A stretch of DNA of 44,196 nucleotides. Origin: an uncultured Oscillospiraceae bacterium. Its GTDB lineage: Bacteria; Bacillota; Clostridia; Oscillospirales; Oscillospiraceae. A program made the position numbers and the translations under genes. Below are positions 1-8,893 of the stretch, in pieces. Position 1 is the first letter of the stretch, and each line of letters starts with the position of its first letter. The stretch lies in assembly GCA_934661735.1 (NCBI GenBank), contig CAKUJN010000007.1:1-44196 (forward strand). Reading direction: 5' to 3'. The notes below the pieces were generated by a model. The model saw nothing but the letters and a program-made list of their open reading frames with translations. It searched no databases and was not told the origin of the DNA.

Positions 1-3000
1 TCCTTACCGGCAGCCGCGAACTGAGCGACCTGACCGATGTTGGAAGCCTTGGAGGCCTGTCCGCCGGTGTTGGAGTAGACCTCGGTGTCGAATACGAAGA
101 TGTTGATATCCTGACCGGAAGCGAGAACATGATCCACGCCGCCGAAGCCGATATCGTATGCCCAGCCGTCGCCGCCGAAGATCCAGACGGACTTCTTGCT
201 GAGGTATTCCTTCTTTGCGAGGATCTCTGCGCCCAGCTTGCAGGCAGCGCAGTCGCAGTACTTTTCGCCCTTGGCCTTGAGCTCGGCAGCGTGCTCGGCA
301 AACTGCGGGACCTGTGCCAGCTCGTCAACGGTCGCGACGTTCTCTTCCAGAGCGGCGACGTAAGCCTTGGTGGCTTCGGCGTTGGCGTTCAGATCGTCAA
401 CCGTGTCGAGGTACTTCTGTGCGGCGGCCTTGAGGTCGGCGTTCGTCCACTCGACGGCGAGCAGCTCCTTGGTCTTTTCGATCAGGCTGTCGCGGATCGC
501 CTTCTGGCCGAGATACATACCGAAGCCGTGCTCGGCGTTGTCCTCGAACAGGGAGTTGCACCATGCCGGGCCGTGGCCTTCGGCGTTCGTGCAGTACGGA
601 GAGGTCGCGCCGGGGTTGCCCCAGATGGACGAGCAGCCGGTGGCGTTGGAAATATACATCTTGTCGCCGAACAGCTGGGTGACGAGGCGGGCGTAGCTGG
701 TCTCGGCGCAGCCTGCGCAGGAGCCGGAGAACTCAAGCAGCGGCTTGCGGAACTGGCTGCCCTTGACGTCGGCCGTCTGAAGCTCGGGCTTGTCGGCGAC
801 CTTTGCCACGCAGTAGTCGAAAACTTCCTGCTGTGCCAGCTCGGATTCCTGCGGAACCATCTTGATGGCCTGAACCTTTTCGGGGCAGACGCTGACGCAG
901 ACGCCGCAGCCCATGCAGTCCAGCGGGGAGATGGCCATGGTGAACTGATAAACGCCTTTGCCCTTGCCGGCCTTGACGGGAACGATCTTCGCGGCGGCGG
1001 GGGCGTTCTTTGCTTCTTCCTCGGTCAGCGCGAACGGACGGATGGTCGCGTGCGGGCAGACATAGGCGCAGTTGTTGCACTGGATGCACTTGCTGGAATC
1101 CCATTCAGGAACCGCAACGGCAACGCCGCGCTTCTCATAGGCGGCAGCGCCCAGCTCGAACTGGCCGTCGACATGATCCATGAACGTGGAGACGGGCAGG
1201 CTGTCGCCGTCCATCTTGTCGATCGGGAAGAGAATGTTCTTGACCTGCTTGACAAGCTCGGGCTTGCCTTCCAGCTTGTGGTCGACGACAGCATCCTCGG
1301 CGTTTGCCCACTCGGCGGGAACGTCGATCTTGACGTAGGCGGTGGCGCCGGCGTCGATGGCCTTGTGGTTCATCTCAACGACGTCCATGCCCTTCTTGGA
1401 GTAGGACTGCGTGGCCTTTTCCTTCATGTACTGGATGGCCTCTGCCTCGGGCAGAACCCTGGCCAGAGAGAAGAACGCGGACTGAAGGATGGTGTTCGTG
1501 CGCTTGCCCATGCCGATGGACTGGGCAAGGTCGATGGCGTTGATGGTATACAGCTGGATGTTGTTCTTTGCAATATAGCGCTTGGAGGCGGCATCCAGAT
1601 GGTGCGCCAGCTCTTCCGCCGTCCACTGGCAGTTGATCATGAACACGCCGCCGGGCTTGACGTCACGGACGATCGGGAAGCCCTTGGTGATGTAGGACGG
1701 GTTGTGGCAGGCGACGAAGTCGGCCTTGTTGATGTAGTACGGGCTCTTGATGGGCTTGTCGCCGAAGCGCAGATGGCTGATGGTGACGCCGCCGGTCTTT
1801 TTCGAGTCGTACTGGAAGTACGCCTGAACATACTTGTCGGTGTGGTCGCCGATGATCTTGATGGAGTTCTTGTTCGCGCCGACGGTGCCGTCGCCGCCCA
1901 GACCCCAGAACTTGCACTCGATGGTGCCCTCGGCCGCGGTGTTGGGGCAGTCCTTGTCCTCATCCAGCGACAGGTGGGTCACATCGTCGACGATGCCGAT
2001 GGTGAACTGATGCTTCGGCGCATCCTTCTTCAGCTCGTTATAGACGGCGAAGATGGACGCGGGGGGCGTATCCTTGGAGCCGAGACCGTAGCGGCCGCCG
2101 ATGATGGTGGCCTGCACGCCGGCGTTGGCAAGCGCGGTGACAACGTCCATATAGAGCGGCTCGCCGATGGCGCCGGGCTCCTTGGTGCGGTCGAGAACCG
2201 CGATTTTCTTTGCGGTGGCGGGAATGGCCGCAACCAGCTTGTCCGAGCAGAACGGACGGTACAGACGGACCTTGACCAGACCGACCTTTTCGCCGTGTGC
2301 GTTCATGTAGTCGATGACTTCCTCGGCAACGTCGTTGATCGAGCCCATCGCGATGATGACACGGTCGGCATCAGGCGCGCCGTAGTAGTTGAACAGCTGA
2401 TAGTCGGTGCCGAGCTTCTCGTTGATCTTGCCCATATATTTTTCAACGATTGCGGGCAGAGCGTCATAGAACTTGTTGCAGGCCTCGCGGTGCTGGAAGA
2501 AAACGTCGCCGTTTTCATGGCTGCCGCGGGCGGCGGGACGCTCGGGATTCAGCGCGTGCTTGCGGAACGCGTCGACCGCGTCCATGTTGCACATTTCCTT
2601 CAGGTCCGCATAGTCCCAGACAGCAACCTTCTGAATCTCATGGGAGGTACGGAAACCGTCAAAGAAGTTCAGGAACGGAACCTTACCCTCAATTGCGGCC
2701 AGATGCGCAACGGGGGAGAGGTCCATGACCTCCTGCGGGTTGGTTTCGCACAGCATGGCAAAACCGGTCTGGCGGCAGGCCATTACGTCGGAATGGTCGC
2801 CGAAGATGTTCAGCGCATGGGTGGAAACGGTACGGGCGGAAACGTGGAATACGCAGGGAAGCTGCTCGGCTGCGATCTTGTACATGTTGGGGATCATCAG
2901 AAGCAGACCCTGGGATGCCGTATAGGTGGTCGTGAGCGCGCCTGCGCCCAGAGAGCCGTGGACAGTGCCGGAAGCGCCGGCCTCGGACTGCATTTCTGCA

Positions 3001-3173
3001 ACCTTGACGCGGGTGCCGAAGATGTTCTTCAGTCCGGCAGCGGACCACTGGTCGACAAAGTCGGCCATCGGGGAGGACGGCGTGATGGGGTAAATGCCGG
3101 CGACCTCAGTAAACGCATACGATACATGAGCCGCAGCATTGTTGCCGTCCATGGTTTTGAACTTTCGTGACAA
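1..3173 (-). CDS. nifJ: Pyruvate:ferredoxin (flavodoxin) oxidoreductase, 3' end cut off by window edge
   Basis: Single-chain PFOR: oxidises pyruvate with CoA to acetyl-CoA and CO2, passing electrons to ferredoxin; the central fermentative enzyme of anaerobes. About 1057 codons are present, and the family is usually about 1170-1190 aa, so roughly 120 C-terminal residues lie outside. In order: N-terminal pyrimidine-binding domain with YPITPSSPMADF near residue 28, the CoA-binding middle region, two 4Fe-4S motifs (CIQCNNCAYVCPH near 694 and CMGCGVCVSVCPE near 751), then the TPP domain (CAGCAET near 819, GDGWAYDIG near 1005, then the NIFVFDTEVYSNTGGQ segment). I chose the TTG at 3173-3171 because an AGGAGG lies 8 bases upstream and the conserved family N-terminus (SRKFKTMDGN) begins there; an in-frame ATG at 3152 would remove seven conserved residues. 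Codons look optimised for high expression. Confidence 0.97.
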   Translation of the reverse strand, partial: MSRKFKTMDGNNAAAHVSYAFTEVAGIYPITPSSPMADFVDQWSAAGLKNIFGTRVKVAEMQSEAGASGTVHGSLGAGALTTTYTASQGLLLMIPNMYKIAAEQLPCVFHVSARTVSTHALNIFGDHSDVMACRQTGFAMLCETNPQEVMDLSPVAHLAAIEGKVPFLNFFDGFRTSHEIQKVAVWDYADLKEMCNMDAVDAFRKHALNPERPAARGSHENGDVFFQHREACNKFYDALPAIVEKYMGKINEKLGTDYQLFNYYGAPDADRVIIAMGSINDVAEEVIDYMNAHGEKVGLVKVRLYRPFCSDKLVAAIPATAKKIAVLDRTKEPGAIGEPLYMDVVTALANAGVQATIIGGRYGLGSKDTPPASIFAVYNELKKDAPKHQFTIGIVDDVTHLSLDEDKDCPNTAAEGTIECKFWGLGGDGTVGANKNSIKIIGDHTDKYVQAYFQYDSKKTGGVTISHLRFGDKPIKSPYYINKADFVACHNPSYITKGFPIVRDVKPGGVFMINCQWTAEELAHHLDAASKRYIAKNNIQLYTINAIDLAQSIGMGKRTNTILQSAFFSLARVLPEAEAIQYMKEKATQSYSKKGMDVVEMNHKAIDAGATAYVKIDVPAEWANAEDAVVDHKLEGKPELVKQVKNILFPIDKMDGDSLPVSTFMDHVDGQFELGAAAYEKRGVAVAVPEWDSSKCIQCNNCAYVCPHATIRPFALTEEEAKNAPAAAKIVPVKAGKGKGVYQFTMAISPLDCMGCGVCVSVCPEKVQAIKMVPQESELAQQEVFDYCVAKVADKPELQTADVKGSQFRKPLLEFSGSCAGCAETSYARLVTQLFGDKMYISNATGCSSIWGNPGATSPYCTNAEGHGPAWCNSLFEDNAEHGFGMYLGQKAIRDSLIEKTKELLAVEWTNADLKAAAQKYLDTVDDLNANAEATKAYVAALEENVATVDELAQVPQFAEHAAELKAKGEKYCDCAACKLGAEILAKKEYLSKKSVWIFGGDGWAYDIGFGGVDHVLASGQDINIFVFDTEVYSNTGGQASKASNIGQVAQFAAAGK

Positions 3174-3215
3174 TTTAATTACCTCCTAATAGTAATTACA
3201 AAGCTGTGCCTGTAT

Positions 3216-3244
3216 ATCATAGCACACTTTTTTTTCAAAGTAAA
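3216..3244 (-). promoter_or_regulatory. Promoter of nifJ
   Basis: On the minus strand a TTTACT -35 (3239-3244), a 17-base spacer and a TATGAT -10 (3216-3221) stand about 43 bases before the TTG start. A sigma-A-like arrangement is seen directly; use of this start point is inferred. The TTTCACAA at 3271-3278 resembles one half of a Rex site, but no second half was found. Confidence 0.7.
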
Positions 3245-3334
3245 TGACAATTCGCCGCCCGCTGTAGAAGTTTCACAAAAAATCGCACAGATTGAGAAAG
3301 AATGCCGTTTTTTTACACAGAACCGATTTTTCTG

Positions 3335-3363
3335 TTGGCTTTTGCGCACAAATGCGGTATGAT
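3335..3363 (+). promoter_or_regulatory. Promoter of the comM-thiI-pncC genes
   Basis: TTGGCT (3335-3340), 17-base spacer, TATGAT (3358-3363). The -35 matches consensus at four of six positions and the -10 at five. It leaves a leader of about 75 bases before the GTG start and is divergent from the nifJ promoter about 90 bases away. Confidence 0.6.
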
Positions 3364-3443
3364 GATAAAAAAGACCGCACGTCTGCGCGCCGGAGAACGC
3401 TCCGACTGCGCACGACGGGCGGACTGGAAGGAGGATGGGCGCC

Positions 3444-4961
3444 GTGCTCAGCCGCGTTCGTTCCATGGGATTGCAGGGGATCGAGGGCTATGAGGTCTCC
3501 GTCGAGTGCTTCATCACAAACGGCCTGCCGGCGTTTGATGTGGTCGGCCTGCCGGATGCCGCTGTCCGTGAATCGCGAGAGCGCGTCCGTGCCGCGATCA
3601 AAAACTGCGGCTTCAAATTTCCGGTCAGTCGGATTACGCTGAATCTGGCTCCGGCCGGAACGAAAAAGAGCGGAACGCTCTATGATCTGCCGATCCTGCT
3701 GTGCATTCTGGCCGCGTCCGAGGCGGTGCGGCTGCCGCAAACGCAGTGCGCGTTCCTCGGCGAGCTGGGACTGGAGGGGCAGCTGCGCAGCGTCAGCGGC
3801 GTGCTGCCCATGGCGCTGGCCGCGCGGGAGCTCGGCGTGGAGGAGCTGTATGTTCCGGCGGAAAACGCGCCGGAGGCGACGCTTGCCGACGGGCTTACCG
3901 TCTACGGCGTCAAAACAGCGCAGCAGCTGATCGACCATCTGGCGGGACGCGAAAAAATCGAGCCGCAGCCGCGCTGGACGCCGGACCGGAATCTGCCGCC
4001 CATGCCGGATTTCCGCGACGTCAAAGGACAGGAGAACGCGCGCCGCGCGATGGAAATTGCCGCCGCGGGCGGGCACAACGTGCTGCTCATCGGGCCGCCG
4101 GGCTCGGGCAAGAGCATGCTGTCGAAGCGGCTGCCGTCGATTCTGCCGGATATGAGCCGGGCCGAGGCGCTGGAGGTCACGAAGATCTATTCCGTGATGG
4201 GCATGCTGTCCAGCACGCAGCCGCTGGTCCGGACGCGGCCGTTCAGAAGTCCGCACCATACCGTCTCCTCCGTTGCGCTGTCAGGCGGCGGCTCAACGCC
4301 GAAGCCGGGGGAAATTTCGCTGGCGCACAAGGGCGTTTTGTTTCTGGACGAGCTGCCGGAATTCCGGCGGGACTCGCTGGAGGTCCTGCGCCAGCCCATT
4401 GAGGACGGCTGCGTGACCATTTCGCGGGTGCAGGGCTCGGTGACGTATCCGGCGCAGTTCATGCTGGTGTGCGCGATGAACCCGTGCAAGTGCGGCTGGT
4501 ACGGCGACCCGAGCGGCCGGTGCACCTGTTCGCAGGCGTCGGTCGACCAGTATCTGGGCCGTATTTCCGGTCCGCTGCTGGACCGGATCGATCTGATCGT
4601 CGAGGTTCCGGCGGTCAAATTTGACGAGCTGAGCCGCCGCGGCGCGGCGGAGCCGTCGGGTGAAATCAAAAAACGCGTGGAGGCCGCGCGGGAGCTTCAG
4701 CGGGCGCGCTTCGGCGCGGACAGCACAAAATGCAACGCGCAGATGGAGCCGGCGGATATCCGGCAGAGCTGCGCGCTGGATGAGATGTGCAGCCGGCTGA
4801 TGCGAGACGCGTTTGAACGGCTGAAAATGACGGCCAGAAGCTATGACCGCGTGCTGCGTGTGGCGCGCACGATCGCAGATCTGGACGCAAGCGCGGAAAT
4901 TCAGCCGCAGCATATCGCGGAGGCGGTGCAGTACCGCTCCTTTCAATTTGGAAACAGGTAG
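3444..4961 (+). CDS. comM: YifB/ComM-family Mg chelatase-like AAA+ ATPase
   Basis: AAA+ protein of the YifB/ComM family. In naturally transformable bacteria ComM is a branch-migration helicase that helps integrate incoming DNA; in other bacteria the role is less clear. About 505 aa, normal for the family. N-terminal Lon-protease-like domain (to about residue 170), then the ATPase core with Walker A GPPGSGKS near residue 218, Walker B LFLDELPEF near 298, and a conserved Cys-rich NPCKCGWYGDPSGRCTCS segment near 350. Two in-frame starts exist: ATG 3435 abuts the GGAGG (3430-3434) and cannot be well spaced, whereas GTG 3444 lies 9 bases after it and gives the usual MLSRV-type N-terminus, so GTG is preferred. 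thiI follows 6 bases after the stop. Confidence 0.93.
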   Translation: MLSRVRSMGLQGIEGYEVSVECFITNGLPAFDVVGLPDAAVRESRERVRAAIKNCGFKFPVSRITLNLAPAGTKKSGTLYDLPILLCILAASEAVRLPQTQCAFLGELGLEGQLRSVSGVLPMALAARELGVEELYVPAENAPEATLADGLTVYGVKTAQQLIDHLAGREKIEPQPRWTPDRNLPPMPDFRDVKGQENARRAMEIAAAGGHNVLLIGPPGSGKSMLSKRLPSILPDMSRAEALEVTKIYSVMGMLSSTQPLVRTRPFRSPHHTVSSVALSGGGSTPKPGEISLAHKGVLFLDELPEFRRDSLEVLRQPIEDGCVTISRVQGSVTYPAQFMLVCAMNPCKCGWYGDPSGRCTCSQASVDQYLGRISGPLLDRIDLIVEVPAVKFDELSRRGAAEPSGEIKKRVEAARELQRARFGADSTKCNAQMEPADIRQSCALDEMCSRLMRDAFERLKMTARSYDRVLRVARTIADLDASAEIQPQHIAEAVQYRSFQFGNR

Positions 4962-4967
4962 GTAAGT

Positions 4968-6152
4968 ATGATGAAAGAAATGTTTTTGCTGAAGCTGGGC
5001 GAGATCGTCCTCAAGGGCGCAAACCGCCGCACGTTTGAGGATGTGCTGAAGAAGAACGTCCGCCGGAGAATGGCGGGCTTCGGAAGCTTCAAGGTTTATA
5101 TCATGCAGTCCACGGTCTATGTTGAGCCGCTGGACGACGACTGCGACCTTGACGGCGCATGGGAGGCATGCGGCGCAATTTTCGGCGTCAGCTCCATGTG
5201 CCGCTGCCGCGCGTGTGAAAAGAATCTGGACGATATTTTCCGCGCCGTTGTGGACTATCTTGGCGACGAGCTGTCTGTACAGAAGAGCTTCAAGGTCGAA
5301 TCCAAGCGTTCGGACAAGTCCTTCCAGCTCAATTCCATCCAGATTTCACAGGAAATCGGCGGCAGAATTGCCGAGGCATTCCCGCAGGTCGCGGTGGACG
5401 TGCACAATCCGTCGTATGTCGTCAATGTGGAAATCCGCGATTTCGCGGCGTACATTCACGGACCGGCTGTGCAGGGCGCGGGCGGACTGCCCACCGGAAC
5501 AGGCGGCCGCGCGGCAGTGCTGCTTTCAGGCGGCATCGATTCGCCGGTTGCGGGCTATATGATTGCAAAGCGCGGCGTGGAGCTGGAATGCGTGCATTTC
5601 TTCTCCTATCCGTATACTTCTGAGCGCGCGAAGGAAAAGGTTCTGGAGCTGGCGCATCTGATGACGCGCTGGTGCGGGCGGATGACGGTGGATATCGTCG
5701 GCTTTACGGAGATTCAGGAGGCCATTCGCGATCACTGCCGTGAGGAATACTTCACCATTATCATGCGCCGGTTCATGATGCGCATTTCCGAGCGCATCGC
5801 ACGGGAGCACGGCGCGAAGTGTCTGGTCACGGGCGAGAATCTCGGTCAGGTGGCCAGCCAGACCATGGACGCCATGGCGGTCACGGGCGCGGTTGTGCAC
5901 ATGCCCGTTTTCCACCCGCTCATCGGCATGGACAAGGAGGAGATTGTCACCATTGCGCGCCGCATCGGTACGATGGAGACGTCGATTCTGCCGTATGAGG
6001 ACTGCTGCACGGTCTTTACGCCGAAGCATCCGAAAATAAAGCCGGTAATGGCACTGGTCGAAGCGGAGGAAGCAAAGCTGGATGTGGACGGCCTGATCGG
6101 ACGTGCACTGGAAAACACCGAAAAGGTGCAGATCCGCTATTATGAGAACTGA
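4968..6152 (+). CDS. thiI: tRNA 4-thiouridine synthase ThiI
   Basis: Adenylates U8 of tRNA and accepts sulfur to form 4-thiouridine; in some bacteria it also supplies sulfur for thiamine. 394 aa: N-terminal ferredoxin-like plus THUMP RNA-binding region (to about residue 165) and a PP-loop ATP-pyrophosphatase domain with LLSGGIDSPVAGYM near residue 184. It ends soon after the PP-loop domain and so lacks the C-terminal rhodanese domain of the E. coli protein; this short form is usual in Firmicutes, where a partner cysteine desulfurase delivers sulfur. Starts at ATG 4968 or the adjacent ATG 4971 behind an AGGTAGG. The stop overlaps the pncC start. Confidence 0.95.
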   Translation: MMKEMFLLKLGEIVLKGANRRTFEDVLKKNVRRRMAGFGSFKVYIMQSTVYVEPLDDDCDLDGAWEACGAIFGVSSMCRCRACEKNLDDIFRAVVDYLGDELSVQKSFKVESKRSDKSFQLNSIQISQEIGGRIAEAFPQVAVDVHNPSYVVNVEIRDFAAYIHGPAVQGAGGLPTGTGGRAAVLLSGGIDSPVAGYMIAKRGVELECVHFFSYPYTSERAKEKVLELAHLMTRWCGRMTVDIVGFTEIQEAIRDHCREEYFTIIMRRFMMRISERIAREHGAKCLVTGENLGQVASQTMDAMAVTGAVVHMPVFHPLIGMDKEEIVTIARRIGTMETSILPYEDCCTVFTPKHPKIKPVMALVEAEEAKLDVDGLIGRALENTEKVQIRYYEN

Positions 6153-6618
6153 CGAGCTTGCGCGTGCCGTGATTCAGACGCTGGGCGCGCGGGGAATGCA
6201 CCTTGCCACGGCTGAGTCGTGCACAGGCGGACTGATCGGAAAGCTGCTGACCGATGTAGCGGGTGCGTCTGCCGTGTATATGGGCGGCGTGATCTCCTAT
6301 GTCAACGACGTCAAGCGGCGCCTGCTCGGCGTGCGCGAGGAGACGCTGCGCGCATATACCGCGGTTTCGCGCCAGACGGCGCATGAGATGGCGCGCGGCG
6401 CGCGCGAGGCGACCGGCGCGGAGGCTGCCGTCAGCGTGACGGGCCTTGCCGGTCCCGATGGCGACGGCACGGGACGGCCGGTCGGTCTTGTGTACATTGC
6501 GCTGGATACCGAAGGCTTTTCGTTCTGCAGGGAACTGCATTTGTGCGGAGACCGCGCGCAGATCCGAGAGGCGGCGGCATGCGCCGTTCTGGAAATGATA
6601 CTGGAGTATCTTTCATAG
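6142..6618 (+). CDS. pncC: Nicotinamide-nucleotide amidase, CinA C-terminal domain
   Basis: Stand-alone CinA C-terminal (PncC) domain; family members deamidate NMN to nicotinate mononucleotide, recycling NMN made by DNA ligase. 158 aa, normal for the single-domain form. Visible family motifs are ATAESCTGGLIGKLLTD near residue 20, GGVISYVNDVK near 50, and LAGPDGDGTGRPVGLVY near 100. The start is ATG 6142, eleven bases inside the end of thiI, indicating translational coupling; upstream codons in the same frame belong to the thiI overlap. The usual N-terminal MoaB-like half of CinA is absent here. Confidence 0.9.
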   Translation: MRTDELARAVIQTLGARGMHLATAESCTGGLIGKLLTDVAGASAVYMGGVISYVNDVKRRLLGVREETLRAYTAVSRQTAHEMARGAREATGAEAAVSVTGLAGPDGDGTGRPVGLVYIALDTEGFSFCRELHLCGDRAQIREAAACAVLEMILEYLS

Positions 6619-6624
6619 CGATTG

Positions 6625-6661
6625 CGGGCAGAGACATGGAGAGGTGCCATGTCTCTGCCCG
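6625..6661 (+). terminator. Perfect 15-bp hairpin after pncC, probable terminator
   Basis: CGGGCAGAGACATGG (6625-6639) pairs perfectly with CCATGTCTCTGCCCG (6647-6661) around a 7-base loop, starting six bases after the pncC stop. There is no U run behind it, so it is either an atypical terminator or an RNA-stabilising stem. It separates pncC from the ktrB promoter. Confidence 0.6.
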
Positions 6662-6752
6662 ATGCTTTCATAATATGTGTGCGCAGATGACGGCCGGAGC
6701 GGGGAAATGCGCCGCGGTTCACCGCGGTTCGCCATTTTTTACCGGCGGCGGT

Positions 6753-6780
6753 TTGACTTGCGCGGCGATTCGTGTATAAT
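6753..6780 (+). promoter_or_regulatory. Strong promoter of the ktrB operon
   Basis: TTGACT (6753-6758), 16-base spacer, perfect TATAAT (6775-6780). It starts the long run ktrB-ktrA-SpoU-dprA-topA-trmFO-plsX-rnc, in which no internal terminator was seen. Confidence 0.85.
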
Positions 6781-6793
6781 AGAAAGACACTTG

Positions 6794-6826
6794 GCGCCGC
6801 CGGAGGCTGCTTCGGCTGGGCGGCGC
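6794..6826 (+). promoter_or_regulatory. Hairpin in the ktrB 5' leader
   Basis: GCGCCGCC (6794-6801) pairs with GGCGGCGC (6819-6826) across a 17-base loop, within the roughly 60-base leader between promoter and GTG start. It could affect translation. The leader is far too short for a ydaO/c-di-AMP riboswitch, which is common upstream of potassium transporters. Confidence 0.4.
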
Positions 6827-6847
6827 TGCGATCACAGGAGGCCTTTT

Positions 6848-8227
6848 GTGTCTGAGCTTTTTTCGCGTGCCCGCGTGGGCGCGGCGCGGATGCTTCGCAG
6901 GATGCGTCCGGCGCAGATTATTGTAATTGTTTTCGCACTGCTGGTTCTGGCGGGTGCGCTGATTCTGACGCTTCCGGTTTCGTCGTCTGCGGGACAGAAA
7001 ACCGGCTTTCTGGACTGTCTGTTTACCGCGGCATCCGCGACGTGCGTCACAGGGCTGACGGTTGTGGAAACGGGGCTGCACTGGAGCGTGTTCGGCCAGT
7101 GGGTCATCCTGATTCTGATTCAGATTGGCGGAATGGGCTTCATGTCCATCGCGGCGATTTTTTACATGGTCCTGCGGCAGAAAATCGGCCTGAAAAAGCG
7201 GATGCTGCTGGCGCAGGCGCTGAGCATGGACTCAATGGGCGGCATTGTCAGCATGGTGCGGAACGTCGTGCTGGGAACGCTGGCGGTTGAGGGTGTGGGC
7301 GCGGCGCTTCTGACGGTGCGCTTCTGTTCGCGCTTCAGCTTTACGCGTGCGCTGCGCTGCGGTGTGTTTCACGCGGTTTCCGCGTTCTGCAACGCGGGCT
7401 TTGACATTCTGGCCGACGTTGATGCGGGCGGCAGCCTGAGCGCCTACGCGGCCGACCCGCTGGTCAATCTGGTTATCATGGCGCTGATCGTGATCGGCGG
7501 CCTTGGCTTCTTTGTCTGGGGCGACATCCGGAAAAACCGCCGTTTTTCCAAGCTTTCCGTCTATACGCGGATGGTGCTGGTCATTTCCGGTGTGCTGATT
7601 TTTGGCGGCGCGGCGCTGTTTGCCGTGCTGGAATGGGACAATCCCGCGACAATCGGCAATATGGACGCGGGCGCAAAGCTTCTGTGCGCGCTGTTCCAGT
7701 CGGTCACGACGCGCACGGCGGGCTTTTTCACATTTTCACAGGCCGGCATGACCGACGCGTCCAAGGCGGTTTCGGATGTACTGATGTTTGTCGGCGGCTC
7801 AAGCGGCTCAACGGCGGGCGGGCTGAAAACGGTCACGCTGGGCGTGACGGTGCTTTCGGCAATCGCTGCGGCAAGAGGCCGCACGCGCGTTTCCGTCTGG
7901 CGGCACACGATCGCGGGCGAGCAGATCAGCCAGGCGTATGCGCTGTTTGCGCTGATGTTTGCGCTTAGCCTTGCGGGCGCGGTATATATTTCTGCGGCAA
8001 ACGGCTGCCGTATGACGGACGCGGTTTATGAGACGGTTTCCGCCATTGCGACGGTCGGGCTGACGGCGGGGCTGACGCCGTCGCTGAACGCGGCGTCGCA
8101 TGTGATTCTGATTATATTCATGTTCTTCGGCCGTGTCGGCATTATGACGATCAGCGTCGGCTTCCTCACGGCGGGCAGAGCCGAGGAACGCTTTACTTAC
8201 GCGCCGGCCAGAATGATGATCGGCTGA
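6848..8227 (+). CDS. ktrB: TrkH/KtrB-family potassium uptake channel subunit
   Basis: Integral-membrane translocating subunit of a Ktr/Trk potassium uptake system. From GTG 6848 the protein is 459 aa, in the KtrB range. GTG is chosen because AGGAGG lies six bases upstream at 6836-6841 and the in-frame codons before it cross the promoter. Four pore-loop regions typical of the superfamily can be seen: ASATCVTGLTVV near residue 60, VSAFCNAGFDIL near 180, SVTTRTAGFFTF near 290 and SAIATVGLTAGLTP near 400, each with the filter glycine. Hydrophobic helices alternate throughout. ktrA follows 18 bases later, so the two form a functional pair. Confidence 0.93.
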   Translation: MSELFSRARVGAARMLRRMRPAQIIVIVFALLVLAGALILTLPVSSSAGQKTGFLDCLFTAASATCVTGLTVVETGLHWSVFGQWVILILIQIGGMGFMSIAAIFYMVLRQKIGLKKRMLLAQALSMDSMGGIVSMVRNVVLGTLAVEGVGAALLTVRFCSRFSFTRALRCGVFHAVSAFCNAGFDILADVDAGGSLSAYAADPLVNLVIMALIVIGGLGFFVWGDIRKNRRFSKLSVYTRMVLVISGVLIFGGAALFAVLEWDNPATIGNMDAGAKLLCALFQSVTTRTAGFFTFSQAGMTDASKAVSDVLMFVGGSSGSTAGGLKTVTLGVTVLSAIAAARGRTRVSVWRHTIAGEQISQAYALFALMFALSLAGAVYISAANGCRMTDAVYETVSAIATVGLTAGLTPSLNAASHVILIIFMFFGRVGIMTISVGFLTAGRAEERFTYAPARMMIG

Positions 8228-8245
8228 TGGGAGGATCAGAGAGAT

Positions 8246-8893
8246 ATGAAAAAAACCTATGTAGTGATCGGCCTTGGAAAATTCGGCTCGGCCATCGCGG
8301 CGCAGCTGTATGATCTGGGCAACGAGGTGCTGGCAATCGACGACAGCCCCGAGCTGGTTGCGCGCGTTGAGCCGCATGTCACCTGCGCGGTTGTGGGCGA
8401 TGCGCGCGACGAGGAGGTGCTGCGCTCGCTTGGCGTGGGGAATTACGACTGCGCCATCGTCGGCATCGGCTCGGATCTGGCAACCAGCGTGATTGTCACG
8501 CTGAATCTCAAGGAGCTGAAGGTCGGGAAAATCCTCTGCAAGGCGACGGACGAGGTGCAGAAGCGCGCGCTGGAAAAGGTCGGCGCGGACCGCGTGGTCA
8601 TCCCCGAGCGCGAGATGGGCATCAAGCTGGCGCAGGCGCTTTCATCGTCCAGCGTACTGGATTTCATCGAGCTGTCGAAGGACTACGGCATTGCCGAGAC
8701 GACCATGCCGCAGGCATGGGTGGGGCAGACGCTGCGGGGACTGAACGTACGCGCGAAATATGGCGTCAACATCATCGCCATCAAGGAAAACGGGAAATTC
8801 AACGTCTCTCCGGCACCGGACGAGGCACTCAAAGAGGGAACGATACTGGTTGTGCTGGGACGCGCCGACCAGTTGTCGAGGCTTGGAAAATGA
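8246..8893 (+). CDS. ktrA: KtrA/TrkA-type RCK regulatory subunit
   Basis: Cytoplasmic gating ring subunit for the KtrB channel. 215 aa. The N-terminal RCK_N Rossmann fold has the nucleotide-binding GLGKFG at about residues 7-12, followed by an acidic residue pair (IDD) at the end of beta-2. The C-terminal half (from about 140) is an RCK_C domain, which in several Firmicutes binds c-di-AMP; that binding is family knowledge, not shown here. Its stop overlaps the start of the methylase gene (ATGA). Confidence 0.93.
   Translation: MKKTYVVIGLGKFGSAIAAQLYDLGNEVLAIDDSPELVARVEPHVTCAVVGDARDEEVLRSLGVGNYDCAIVGIGSDLATSVIVTLNLKELKVGKILCKATDEVQKRALEKVGADRVVIPEREMGIKLAQALSSSSVLDFIELSKDYGIAETTMPQAWVGQTLRGLNVRAKYGVNIIAIKENGKFNVSPAPDEALKEGTILVVLGRADQLSRLGK

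Noticed and set aside
129..3170. A 1013-residue open frame on the plus strand opposite nifJ
   Set aside because: Its product has no recognisable domain, and the minus strand encodes a clear PFOR with iron-sulfur and TPP motifs. GC-biased codons keep the opposite strand free of stops. The same applies to the long frames opposite smc, topA, leuS and the E1 gene.
3271..3278. Possible Rex (NADH-sensing) site before nifJ
   Set aside because: Only one half-site, TTTCACAA, is present; the matching inverted half at the required spacing is missing.
6781..6847. c-di-AMP (ydaO) riboswitch before ktrB
   Set aside because: The leader is about 65 bases, far too short, and the conserved core is not there. 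Only a small hairpin was seen.
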